NCBI GenBank assembly: GCA_026984775.1
Contig: JALSRM010000010.1
Coordinates: 1-44,661, forward strand
DNA length: 44,661 bases
Source of the DNA: Gammaproteobacteria bacterium
GTDB taxonomy: Bacteria > Pseudomonadota > Gammaproteobacteria > CAJXQU01
Direction of reading: 5' to 3'
Within the stretch, counting starts at the first letter, position 1. Each line of letters opens with the position of its first letter. This document shows positions 16,693-25,187 of the stretch, in pieces. The notes beneath the pieces are model-generated. The model was not told the origin of the DNA. It saw nothing but the letters and a program-made list of their open reading frames with translations, and did not search any database. The position numbers and the translations under genes were made by a program.

Positions 16693-18378
16693 ATGAGTGA
16701 CGAGAAAAAACCCGCGAATTTCATTCGTAACATCATTGAAGCAGATCTCGCCGCCGACAAAAACGGTGGCCGGGTGCATACACGCTTTCCCCCAGAGCCC
16801 AATGGTTATTTGCATATCGGACATGCCAAATCCATCTGTCTTAATTTTGGCTTGGCGGAAGACTATAATGGCCTGTGCAACTTGCGTTTCGACGACACCA
16901 ACCCGCACAAGGAAGATGCAGAATATGTCGATGCGATCAAGCGGGATGTGCGTTGGTTGGGCTACGACTGGGGTGATCGGGAGTTTTTTGCATCCGACTA
17001 TTTCGAACGTCTCTATGAATATGCCGTTCAGCTGATCAAGCAGGGAGATGCCTACGTTTGTGATCTCTCACCCGAGCAGGTCCGCGAATATCGCGGCACC
17101 TTGACGGAGCCCGGAAGAAACAGTCCCTATCGGGATCGCTCGGTGGAAGAGAATCTCGATCTTTTCACACGCATGCGTGCAGGCGAGTTCCCCGATGGCG
17201 CCAAAGTGCTTCGGGCCAAGATCGATATGGCCTCACCCAATATCAACCTGCGTGATCCGGCGATCTACCGGATCCGGCACGGAGTGATTCACCATCAGAC
17301 GGGTAATGAGTGGTGTATCTACCCCATGTATGACTTCACCCATTGTCTGTCTGACTCCATCGAGGGCATCACGCATTCCCTGTGTACGCTGGAATTTGAG
17401 GATCATCGACCGCTCTATGACTGGTACCTCGATCGATTGCAGGTAGAGTGCCATCCGCAACAAATTGAATTTGCCCGCCTCAATCTGCAGTATGCGATCA
17501 CCAGTAAACGCAAACTGACCCGGCTGGTGGAAGAGGGGATCGTCGAGGGTTGGGATGATCCACGAATGTCCACAATTTCCGGTATGCGGCGGCGGGGTTA
17601 TCCAGCGGCGGCAATCCGCGACTTCTGCGATCGAATTGGCGTCAGTAAGGCGGATAACTCGGTAGAAATGGAGATCCTGGAGAGTTGCATTCGGGATCAT
17701 CTCAATGCGAATGCACTACGGGCCATGGCCGTGCTCCACCCTCTCAAGGTGGTGATCACCAACTACCCAGAAGATAAGACTGAGGAATTGCAAGCACCCA
17801 ACCATCCACAGAGAGAAGAAATGGGAACACGGACCATTCCCTTTACACGGGAGCTCTACATCGATCGTGCAGACTTTCGAGAAGAAGCCAACAAGAAGTT
17901 CAAACGCCTGGTGCTTGGCAAGGAAGTTCGCCTGCGCAACGCCTATGTGATCCGCTGTGATGAGGTGATTAAGGATGAAAACGACGAAATCATTGAGCTC
18001 CGCTGTACTTATGATCCGGAAACCCTGGGTGCCAATCCTGAAGGACGCAAGGTCAAGGGTGTCATCCACTGGGTCTCGGCCAAGTATGGACTCAAAGCCG
18101 AAATCCGACTCTATGATCGCCTCTTCACTCACCCTCATCCTGACAGCGACAAGGAGGTTGACGACTTTATGGTGCATCTCAACCCGGATTCATTGAGAAC
18201 CCTGACTGCATGTTTTGTAGAGTCCAGCCTGGGCAATGCCAAGCCCGGTGATGTCTTCCAGTTCGAGCGCGAGGGCTACTTCTGTGCTGATGCTGAGCTG
18301 TGCCGTGAGGGCAGGCTGGTTTTCAACCGGACCGTCACCCTGCGTGATACCTGGGCCAAGATCGAGCAGAAGGGCTGA
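16693..18378 (+). CDS. glnS: Glutaminyl-tRNA synthetase
   Basis: Directly charges tRNA-Gln, making the GatCAB transamidation route unnecessary. The 561 residues include [17 protein letters not shown] (HIGH motif), the class-specific [11 protein letters not shown], the KMSKS-type segment [12 protein letters not shown], the [16 protein letters not shown] region and the two-barrel C-terminal anticodon domain. The ATG follows the gltX stop codon with no intervening base, so the two are almost certainly co-transcribed and coupled. The gene is characteristic of gammaproteobacteria and relatives, which supports the lineage assignment. Confidence 0.96.
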   Translation: MSDEKKPANFIRNIIEADLAADKNGGRVHTRFPPEPNGYLHIGHAKSICLNFGLAEDYNGLCNLRFDDTNPHKEDAEYVDAIKRDVRWLGYDWGDREFFASDYFERLYEYAVQLIKQGDAYVCDLSPEQVREYRGTLTEPGRNSPYRDRSVEENLDLFTRMRAGEFPDGAKVLRAKIDMASPNINLRDPAIYRIRHGVIHHQTGNEWCIYPMYDFTHCLSDSIEGITHSLCTLEFEDHRPLYDWYLDRLQVECHPQQIEFARLNLQYAITSKRKLTRLVEEGIVEGWDDPRMSTISGMRRRGYPAAAIRDFCDRIGVSKADNSVEMEILESCIRDHLNANALRAMAVLHPLKVVITNYPEDKTEELQAPNHPQREEMGTRTIPFTRELYIDRADFREEANKKFKRLVLGKEVRLRNAYVIRCDEVIKDENDEIIELRCTYDPETLGANPEGRKVKGVIHWVSAKYGLKAEIRLYDRLFTHPHPDSDKEVDDFMVHLNPDSLRTLTACFVESSLGNAKPGDVFQFEREGYFCADAELCREGRLVFNRTVTLRDTWAKIEQKG

Positions 18379-18390
18379 GCTGCATTACCA

Positions 18391-19494
18391 ATGAATAGAC
18401 CTTCAGGCCTCCTGCTCCCTTTTTTTCTGCTGATTCTGATCAGCAGAAATACCGAAGCTTCCGATTCGGTTCGGCAGGTGATGGACAGGATGACAGATGA
18501 GCAAAAGGCAGCTCAGCTGATACTGGTCTATTACACCGATCCTGCGTTTGTTTCGGATAACGACTTCGGAGGAGTTCTGATTATGCAGAACATGCTGAAG
18601 CATCCGGGCACGTTGAAGGCCGGCCTTGCAAGAATGCAGGAACGGTCGCACATCGGTGTTCTAGTCAGCATCGATCAGGAAGGTGGTCGAGTCAACCGTA
18701 TGAAACGACTGCCAGGGTGGGAAAAAACACCCTCCGCTGCAGAAATGAGCCGGTGGCCGGCTGAGCGGATCAGAAACCATGCAAAGAGAATGGCAAGGGT
18801 ACTTCATGATATGGGTATCAACATGAATCTGGCTCCCGTTTTGGATCCGGCGACAGATCATGAGAAAAAACCCACTTTCATGGCTTTGAAGAAACGTTCA
18901 TTTGGTAACCCGCCTGACGATGTTGTGGAAAAGGCCGGAGCCTATGTTGAAGGCTTTCAGTCCCAGGGAATCATCAGTATCAGTAAACACTTTCCGGGGT
19001 ATGATGTGGTTCAAAATTCGGATCACGAGATTGCTATCAGTCGCGCCCCCTCGTGGGCAATACAAAGTCATGTGATCCCTTTTCAACGACTGGCAAGAAA
19101 AGTCTCTGGCGTTATGCTCTCAAGCATCATCTATGAAAAATATACGTCCAACCCTGCAGTATTTTCGAGCCGGTTCACCAACACAGCACGAAATCTGCAT
19201 CCGGATGGATTGTTGATCACGGACGATCTTTGGGGCAGGGCGCTCCGATTATGGACACGGGAGAAAAAGGAGGACGATCAGATCCTGACACTGACATACC
19301 GTGCGATCAAGACCGGAAACGATCTGTTGATGATGACCCACCCTCAAAAGGCTGTATTGATGAAAGCGGCCATCGTGAACTGGATGAAGGAGGAACCAGA
19401 ATTCCGTTCTCGGGTAGATGACGCCGTCAGAAGGGTTCTGATGCTCAAATCTAGAATGGGGCTGGTCAAAGACATAAAAGCACCCCGCCGGTAA
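18391..19494 (+). CDS. Exported NagZ-like glycoside hydrolase family 3 protein
   Basis: A 367-residue GH3 N-terminal-domain protein similar to beta-N-acetylhexosaminidase NagZ, which removes GlcNAc from peptidoglycan fragments. Conserved pieces are SIDQEGGRVNRMKRLPGW, NMNLAPVLD, KKRSFG, KHFPG and the nucleophile region LLITDDL. Unlike cytoplasmic NagZ it begins with a hydrophobic signal-like segment (GLLLPFFLLILISRNTEA), so it is probably periplasmic or lipid-free exported. The catalytic loop after KHFPG differs: NagZ has His-Gly then Asp-Ser-His, while here it reads Tyr-Asp then Ser-Asp-His. Activity may therefore be altered. It starts 12 bp after glnS with a weak SD and may belong to that operon. 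Confidence 0.82.
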   Translation: MNRPSGLLLPFFLLILISRNTEASDSVRQVMDRMTDEQKAAQLILVYYTDPAFVSDNDFGGVLIMQNMLKHPGTLKAGLARMQERSHIGVLVSIDQEGGRVNRMKRLPGWEKTPSAAEMSRWPAERIRNHAKRMARVLHDMGINMNLAPVLDPATDHEKKPTFMALKKRSFGNPPDDVVEKAGAYVEGFQSQGIISISKHFPGYDVVQNSDHEIAISRAPSWAIQSHVIPFQRLARKVSGVMLSSIIYEKYTSNPAVFSSRFTNTARNLHPDGLLITDDLWGRALRLWTREKKEDDQILTLTYRAIKTGNDLLMMTHPQKAVLMKAAIVNWMKEEPEFRSRVDDAVRRVLMLKSRMGLVKDIKAPRR

Positions 19495-19529
19495 GGGTTT
19501 GCAAAAAACAAAAAAAATCCATTTTTTCC

Positions 19530-19558
19530 TTGACGAGCCGGGAGTGATCGCGTAAATT
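19530..19558 (+). promoter_or_regulatory. Sigma-70 promoter of the tRNA-Ala/tRNA-Glu unit
   Basis: TTGACG (19530-19535), a 17-bp spacer and TAAATT (19553-19558), followed by a GC-rich GCGCCC discriminator typical of stringently controlled stable-RNA promoters. Predicted start about 19565, ten bases before tRNA-Ala. Confidence 0.65.
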
Positions 19559-19574
19559 TGCGCCCTCAAAATCA

Positions 19575-19650
<76 letters not shown>

Positions 19651-19696
19651 GAGAAATTGAGAAAACATCAGGGTGGCCTGATTCCGACAGTTTACT

Positions 19697-19772
19697 GTCC
19701 CCTTCGTCTAGAGGCCTAGGACACCGCCCTTTCACGGCGGCAACAGGGGTTCGAATCCCCTAGGGGACGCCA
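19697..19772 (+). tRNA. tRNA-Glu (anticodon TTC)
   Basis: A 76-nt cloverleaf with encoded CCA, very close to the enterobacterial tRNA-Glu. Acceptor GTCCCCT/AGGGGAC, anticodon stem CCGCC/GGCGG with loop CTTTCAC (anticodon at 19731-19733) and T loop TTCGAAT are visible. It is 46 bp after tRNA-Ala and shares its promoter; the 3' terminator follows at once. Confidence 0.96.
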
Positions 19773-19773
19773 G

Positions 19774-19810
19774 ATATAAAAAGACCGGCTTCGAGCCGGT
19801 CTTTTTATAT
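19774..19810. terminator. Strong bidirectional intrinsic terminator
   Basis: AAAAAGACCGGCT, loop TCG, AGCCGGTCTTTTT: the GC-rich stem extends outward through an ATAT extension and has T-runs on both strands. It ends the tRNA unit on the + strand and can end the cyd/zinc-ribbon transcript coming from the other side. Confidence 0.9.
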
Positions 19811-19914
19811 CCGGGATTGAACAAGCATGAGAACTACTGGCAATGAAAGTGGTTCACAGAACGGTTTTCGCTCTTTCATACCCATATATGGGTGTACTCT
19901 TTATTCATCAGATT

Positions 19915-20436
19915 TTATGTTGTTTTTCTGTGGAAAGTCGTTCCATGGCATTTGGGGCAGGGAGGAATCTTGCCTACTTTATAAAAATGAAGTTCTTCTC
20001 CACAGCTGTCACAAACCAGTGTACCCGGGCCGGTAATTTCTCCGGTATGATAGGGTGCATTTTCAACCTTTTCCTTCAGCCTTAGCCATTCGAGGACAGT
20101 TGGGTCAGCTACATCCTGCATCCATTTCAGGAATTCTGCTTCAATTAGAGTGGTCTCAAAGCCCAGCCACTTCTTGAGATCGCGGCTGGTTTCAGCAAGG
20201 TAATTCACCAGATGGGAGAGATCACGCTCCAGATAGTTCCCCAGTTTTTCTGCATCCTCTTTCGAAACCTCTCCAAGCTGGGTCATCTTTTCCTTGGCTT
20301 CTTCGATGAGTTTGTGCAGAACCGGTGCCGACTTTTCTTCGGCCTTGTGTAAGCCACTGACAATGTCTTCGTACATCTTCTCATAGGCATTACCGAGGAT
20401 ATCGACGGGATCGAGATCATGGTCTTCTTTTTTCAT
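19915..20436 (-). CDS. DUF1451-type zinc-ribbon protein
   Basis: A 173-residue soluble protein of the family that includes E. coli YbeL. The first 120 residues are acidic and helical (EKMYEDIVSGLHKAEEKSAP, probably coiled coil). The C-terminus is a zinc ribbon with CDSCGE and CPKCHG pairs at about residues 141-164. The ATG has GGAG eight bases upstream. It starts 27 bp after cydC on the same strand, so it may be the last gene of the cyd transcript. Molecular function of the family is not established. Confidence 0.88.
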   Translation of the reverse strand: MKKEDHDLDPVDILGNAYEKMYEDIVSGLHKAEEKSAPVLHKLIEEAKEKMTQLGEVSKEDAEKLGNYLERDLSHLVNYLAETSRDLKKWLGFETTLIEAEFLKWMQDVADPTVLEWLRLKEKVENAPYHTGEITGPGTLVCDSCGEELHFYKVGKIPPCPKCHGTTFHRKTT

Positions 20437-20463
20437 TCTGGTTTCTCCACGGGTTAAAAGGTT

Positions 20464-22146
20464 TCATTGAATATATGGGGGTGACGAATGTTTTTTCAAT
20501 GTGATAATGCTATCCATTTTGTTCAGGGCGGCTTTTTTGTGCGTGATCAGGAGAATGCTGGCGTGCTTTTTGTAGTCGATGACGGCATCAATGAGCCGCT
20601 GTTCGGTGACGGTGTCCAAGCCTTCACCTGGCTCATCAAGGATCAGGATGGGCGCATCCTTGAGTATCGCTCTTGCGATCACAAGGCGACGAACCTGACC
20701 TCCGGAGAGCTGCACGCCAGCTTCACCGACCCAGGTATCATAGCCTTCCGGCTGAGACATAATGAAGTCATGGATCTGGGCTACACGGCAGACGGTTTCA
20801 AGCTCCTGGTCATGGGCTTCCGGCTTGGCAAGCAGCAGGTTTTTGCGGATGGTACTGTTGAAGAGAAAAGACTGTTGCTGGACAACCGTGAAATAACGTC
20901 GCAGATCCTCTCCATGAAATTCTGTGAGAGAATTGTTTCCGAGGCAGATGATTCCACCTTTGGGCTCATAGAATTTCAGCAATAGGTGACAGATGGTGGT
21001 CTTGCCCGAACCGCTCTCACCCACGATGGCCAGTCTTTTCCCCTGCGGTAATCTAAAGCTCAAATCATGCAGCGTATCACTTTCTGCACAAGGGTAGCGA
21101 AAACACACATTTCTGAACTCTAGATCGAATCTTGACGGTTGTGGGGAGGGGTGATCGGGATCACTGACTGACGGTTTGCTGTCCACGATCGCGAACACGC
21201 GCCTGGCAGAGGCGAGTGTCTCTGGCAGGAGTCGGAAGGCCTGGGGAAGAGGCAGAATAGTCTCAAAGCTGGCGAGCACGAGAAATGCCAGCATGGGTAA
21301 CTCTTCGGGCAAGATGTAATGCTGGTTCACCAAGGGGATAGCGATCAGCAGGATCGAAAACAGGGCGAGATTGGCGCAAAGCATCATTCCCTGCTGAGAC
21401 CAAGCTGTCAGTCTGGTCTGTTGTTCCTGTTCATGCAGGATGGCCTCACTGAGATGTTCAAGTCTTTGCTGTTGTTTGATTTCCGCATCATAAAGGAGTA
21501 TTTCTCCCATACCTTGTATGCTATCGATCACGGTGCTCCGAAGTTGTGACTGGGCTTCGATGATCCGTTGACCTGATTTTTTGAGCTGTTTGTTGACGAG
21601 CAATGGCAAAAGAACACCGGCAATGATCAGGAAACTGATCGTTGCCAGCATGATGTTGTACTCATAACGGGAGAGAAACCCGCCGATGATCAGGATCCCG
21701 ATTACCGCGACCATGACCGGGGCCAGGATACGCAGATAAAAATTCTGTAGATGATCGATGTCTGCACGGATGCGACTCAGAAGATCACCACTGTGATAGG
21801 TCTGCAACACGGCAGGGGCGAGTGGTTCCAGATGCTCATAAAACCAGACCCGGAGCCGGGCAAGGAGTCGGAAGGTGGCCTCGTGCGTGATCACTCTTTC
21901 CGCATAACGGCCCGCGGTACGCGCAATGGCCAGTCCCCGGATCGCGGCTGCCGGCGTGAAATAGTTGACCTGTGTGATACCTAATGCACCGGCGATACCC
22001 ATCACGGTGATGAACCAGCCGGCAAGTGCCAGCAGGCCTACATTGGCCAGAATGGTGATCAGCGTCAGCAGAATGCCCAGCAACATCCAGCCCCAGCAGG
22101 GACGGAAGAGGTTCAGCAATCGCAGGATGGTTTTCAGCGAGCTCAT
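20464..22146 (-). CDS. cydC: Thiol reductant ABC exporter subunit CydC
   Basis: Half-transporter that with CydD exports cysteine/glutathione to the periplasm and is needed for cytochrome bd assembly. The 560 residues contain a six-helix membrane domain (to about 310) and an ATPase domain with Walker A GESGSGKTT, signature LSGGQVRR and Walker B ILILDEPGEG. In the latter, Gly follows Glu-Pro where most ABC proteins have Thr-Ser or Ala-Thr. The start overlaps the cydD stop by four bases (ATGA at 22143-22146). Confidence 0.93.
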   Translation of the reverse strand: MSSLKTILRLLNLFRPCWGWMLLGILLTLITILANVGLLALAGWFITVMGIAGALGITQVNYFTPAAAIRGLAIARTAGRYAERVITHEATFRLLARLRVWFYEHLEPLAPAVLQTYHSGDLLSRIRADIDHLQNFYLRILAPVMVAVIGILIIGGFLSRYEYNIMLATISFLIIAGVLLPLLVNKQLKKSGQRIIEAQSQLRSTVIDSIQGMGEILLYDAEIKQQQRLEHLSEAILHEQEQQTRLTAWSQQGMMLCANLALFSILLIAIPLVNQHYILPEELPMLAFLVLASFETILPLPQAFRLLPETLASARRVFAIVDSKPSVSDPDHPSPQPSRFDLEFRNVCFRYPCAESDTLHDLSFRLPQGKRLAIVGESGSGKTTICHLLLKFYEPKGGIICLGNNSLTEFHGEDLRRYFTVVQQQSFLFNSTIRKNLLLAKPEAHDQELETVCRVAQIHDFIMSQPEGYDTWVGEAGVQLSGGQVRRLVIARAILKDAPILILDEPGEGLDTVTEQRLIDAVIDYKKHASILLITHKKAALNKMDSIITLKKHSSPPYIQ

Positions 22147-23876
22147 TGATACTCCTGATTGTTGAGAGTCTTCACAAGTTCTGCATAGCGTCCGGATTGC
22201 CGGATCAGAGTTTCATGGGTGCCACGTTCGATGAGGCGGCCCTTGTCTATGACCAGGATCAGATCGGCTGTAATCACAGTTCGCAAACGGTGTGCGATCA
22301 TGATCAGTGTTTTGTTGCGTGCGAGGCGGCCGATACTTTGGCTGATCCTTTGCTCACTCTCTGCATCAAGGTTGGCCGTGGCCTCATCGAGCAGGATCAG
22401 AGGTGCATCTTTCAAAAAAGCACGGGCGAGTGCGATACGTTGGATCTGTCCGCCGGAAAGTCCCTGACCTTTTTCTCCAATGAGTGTCTCGTAACCGTCG
22501 GGTAAACGTTGGATGAAATCATTGAGCCCTGCATCGGCAACCGCTCTTTGGATCGCTTCCTCGGACACGTCCATGCCCATCGTGAGGTTGTCCCGAATGC
22601 TGCCCTGAAACAGATGAGGGTTCTGTGGTAACCAGGTGATGTGTTGGCGCCATCTGGCCCGATCGATCCTGGACAAGGGCACTTCATTGATGAGAATCTC
22701 CCCCTTGGTAGGTGAAATGAACCGAGCCAGGAGTTTTAATACAGTACTCTTACCGGCGCCGCTTTTGCCGACAAGTGCAATGCGTTTGCCTGCGGGTAGG
22801 GTGACGTTAAAATCCTCAAGGGCCGAGCCCCGATTATTGTAGGTGAAAAACACGTGCTCGAAGCGGATCCCGGGAGCCTTGTGAGGCGAGGGTAAGGCTA
22901 CGGGTGTTGGCGTTGATTCAGGCAGAGGTTTTTCAAGGAGATCGAGCATCTTTTCTGCAGCACCAATCGCCTCTAGGCGTGCATGATAATGGGTGCCCAG
23001 ATTGCGCAAGGGAAAGTAGAATTCCGGTGCCAGCAACAAGACGAAAAAACCGTGCAAGAAATCGATCTCGCCATAGTAGAGACGAAATCCGATCAGAACG
23101 GCAACAATAGCGATGCTGATACTGGCCAGAAATTCCAGCACCAGCGAAGATAGAAAGGCCACTCTCAAAACGGACATGGTGGACTGTCGGTATTCATTAG
23201 AAACCCTGGCAATGGCCTCAGCCTCGCGACGGCTGGCATTGAAGATTTTCAGCGTACTCAGTCCTTGGATCATATCCAGAAAGTGGGCACTCATCCGTGC
23301 CAGTTTGCGCCACTGTTTTTTATTTAGTCTCTCCGTGCCCTTGCCGATCAGGATCATAAAAAAAGGGATCAGCGGTGCGGTGAGGAGCAGCACCAGTCCC
23401 GATATCCAGTCGACTGGAAAGACGAACACCAAGATGGCCAGCGGGAGCAGAACCACTAGTGCCATGGTGGGCAGATAACGAGCGTAATACCCCTCCAGGG
23501 CTTCGATCCCATCGATGAGTACGGTAACCATCTCGCCGCTGGTTTCGTCGCCGATCGCGATCGGGCCGCGGGCAAACAGATGCCGGTGTAATTGTTTTCT
23601 GAGGCCGTGTTTAACCCTTGCCGCAGCTTTGAAGGCCAGGAGCTCGGATGACCAGTTCAATACAGTGCGGACGAGAAAAAGAACCAGTAGTGCAAACAGC
23701 TCGATCTGGACATCCACCAGTCTGGCTTGTTCAAAGACTACGGCCGTTATAGTTATGGCCAGCAGCCAGGCCTGCAAGATGAGTAAAAGACCGGAACCTA
23801 GGCCCAGACCAACGGCAAGCGATAGCGCATTTCCGGTAAGTGATTTTTGAGACCTGAGAAATTCAGGAAGGGTCAT
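22143..23876 (-). CDS. cydD: Thiol reductant ABC exporter subunit CydD
   Basis: Partner of CydC in the heterodimeric cysteine/glutathione exporter. The 577 residues have an N-terminal membrane domain (six helices to about 310) and an ABC ATPase with Walker A GKSGAGKST, signature LSGGQIQR, Walker B LILLDEATANLD and the H-loop IAHRL. It starts 39 bp after cydX and overlaps cydC by four bases. The SD is weak, which may suggest coupling to the upstream genes. Confidence 0.93.
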   Translation of the reverse strand: MTLPEFLRSQKSLTGNALSLAVGLGLGSGLLLILQAWLLAITITAVVFEQARLVDVQIELFALLVLFLVRTVLNWSSELLAFKAAARVKHGLRKQLHRHLFARGPIAIGDETSGEMVTVLIDGIEALEGYYARYLPTMALVVLLPLAILVFVFPVDWISGLVLLLTAPLIPFFMILIGKGTERLNKKQWRKLARMSAHFLDMIQGLSTLKIFNASRREAEAIARVSNEYRQSTMSVLRVAFLSSLVLEFLASISIAIVAVLIGFRLYYGEIDFLHGFFVLLLAPEFYFPLRNLGTHYHARLEAIGAAEKMLDLLEKPLPESTPTPVALPSPHKAPGIRFEHVFFTYNNRGSALEDFNVTLPAGKRIALVGKSGAGKSTVLKLLARFISPTKGEILINEVPLSRIDRARWRQHITWLPQNPHLFQGSIRDNLTMGMDVSEEAIQRAVADAGLNDFIQRLPDGYETLIGEKGQGLSGGQIQRIALARAFLKDAPLILLDEATANLDAESEQRISQSIGRLARNKTLIMIAHRLRTVITADLILVIDKGRLIERGTHETLIRQSGRYAELVKTLNNQEYQ

Positions 23877-23915
23877 GGAAATGGAAGGCCGGACTCATTC
23901 GCTGAGTCCGGGATA

Positions 23916-24017
23916 TCATTCTCCTTCTTCCAGACCATTCAGTTCAAGCCACATGACGTTGATGATGCCAAAGGCGCAGGCCAGTAAAACTCCAAGTATC
24001 CATGCAAAATACCACAT
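23916..24017 (-). CDS. cydX: Cytochrome bd oxidase small subunit CydX
   Basis: A 33-residue single-helix subunit that stabilises the haems of cytochrome bd. It starts MWYFAWILGVLLACAFGIIN and continues VMWLELN, with the conserved Trp-Tyr-Phe-x-Trp start, Gly-x-x-x-Ala segment and Glu after the helix, ending in an acidic tail. GGAG lies before the ATG. It sits 12 bp after cydB and before cydD, exactly the gammaproteobacterial order, which makes the call firm despite its size. Confidence 0.93.
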   Translation of the reverse strand: MWYFAWILGVLLACAFGIINVMWLELNGLEEGE

Positions 24018-24029
24018 GATTTTGTCTCC

Positions 24030-25175
24030 TCAATAAAGTTCGTGATCGTGTGCTCTGATCGTCTCGACCGAATACTTGCCCCACATGGTTTTGTAGCACC
24101 AGAAGGTATAGGCAAGAATAATGGGGACAAAGATCATGGCAGCCCAGAACATGATGTTCAGGGTCAGGGCGCTTGATGTTGCATCCCACATTGTGAGACT
24201 GTGATTCGGGTTGAGGCTGGATGGGAAAATGAACGGAAACAGTGAAAACCCGGCGGTGAGGATGATGCCGATCAGACTCATCGAGGAACTGAAAAAAGCC
24301 AGCCCTGTCCTTTCTGCCTTGCTGAAGACAAGGGCACCGAGGGCACCGGCAAAGCCCATCAAGGGTGCCAATACGGACAGGGGGTATTTCCCGTAGTTCT
24401 GCAGCCAGGTCGCCTCACCAATCAGGACAGTCTTGTTCAAAGGGTTGCTGGGGCCGGAGACATCGATCTCACTGGTGATGGTGTAGCCGTCAATGGCGAG
24501 CCACAGCCACAGGCCTTCAATGGCAAACAGGGCAATGACCACCAGTGCTGCCTTGTGCAGAAAGGCTTTCGAGCGTTCATGCACCGGGCCTTCAGAACGT
24601 AGCATCAGATAACTGGCACCGTGCATCATGAACATAGCCACGGCGAGCAATCCGGCCAGCAGTGCGAAAGGATGCAGCAACTGAAAAAAACCACCCTCGA
24701 AGGAGGAGCGCATGTATTCATCGTATTTGAATCCGATGCCAAGGAAGAGATTACCCATGCCCACACCCAGGATCAGGGGTGGAATTACACCGGGCACAAA
24801 CAGTGCCCAGTCCCAGAAATTGCGCCATTTCTGACTCGGGAGCTTGGAGCGATAATCGAAACCGACTGGACGCAGAAAGAGTGTGAATAGCAGGATCAGT
24901 AACGCCAGATACATGCCCGAGAACGCAGTGGCATACAGGGTGGGCCATGCGGCAAAGAGGGCGCCTGCCGCCAGAATCAGCCACACCTGGTTACCGTCCC
25001 AGTGGGGGGCGATGGCATTGATGGCGATTCTGCGCTCCTCATCGTTTTTACCGACAAAGGGCAGGAGCATGGCCACCCCCATGTCGAACCCCTCAGTCAG
25101 GGCAAAACCGATCCAGAGAACACCTATGAGGATCCACCAGACCAGTCGTAAATATTCATAACTTAGAAATTCCAT
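24030..25175 (-). CDS. cydB: Cytochrome bd ubiquinol oxidase subunit II
   Basis: The membrane subunit pairing with CydA in the high-affinity terminal oxidase. The 381 residues give eight to nine helices. Family segments seen are RLVWWILIGVLWIGFALTEGFDMG at the start (shown in part: WWILIGVLWIGFALTEG), APHWDGNQVWLILAAGALFA, and the C-terminal MIFVPIILAYTFWCYKTMWG. AGGAGG lies six bases before the ATG, 12 bp downstream of cydA. Confidence 0.96.
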   Translation of the reverse strand: MEFLSYEYLRLVWWILIGVLWIGFALTEGFDMGVAMLLPFVGKNDEERRIAINAIAPHWDGNQVWLILAAGALFAAWPTLYATAFSGMYLALLILLFTLFLRPVGFDYRSKLPSQKWRNFWDWALFVPGVIPPLILGVGMGNLFLGIGFKYDEYMRSSFEGGFFQLLHPFALLAGLLAVAMFMMHGASYLMLRSEGPVHERSKAFLHKAALVVIALFAIEGLWLWLAIDGYTITSEIDVSGPSNPLNKTVLIGEATWLQNYGKYPLSVLAPLMGFAGALGALVFSKAERTGLAFFSSSMSLIGIILTAGFSLFPFIFPSSLNPNHSLTMWDATSSALTLNIMFWAAMIFVPIILAYTFWCYKTMWGKYSVETIRAHDHELY

Positions 25176-25187
25176 GTCTGGCCTCCT

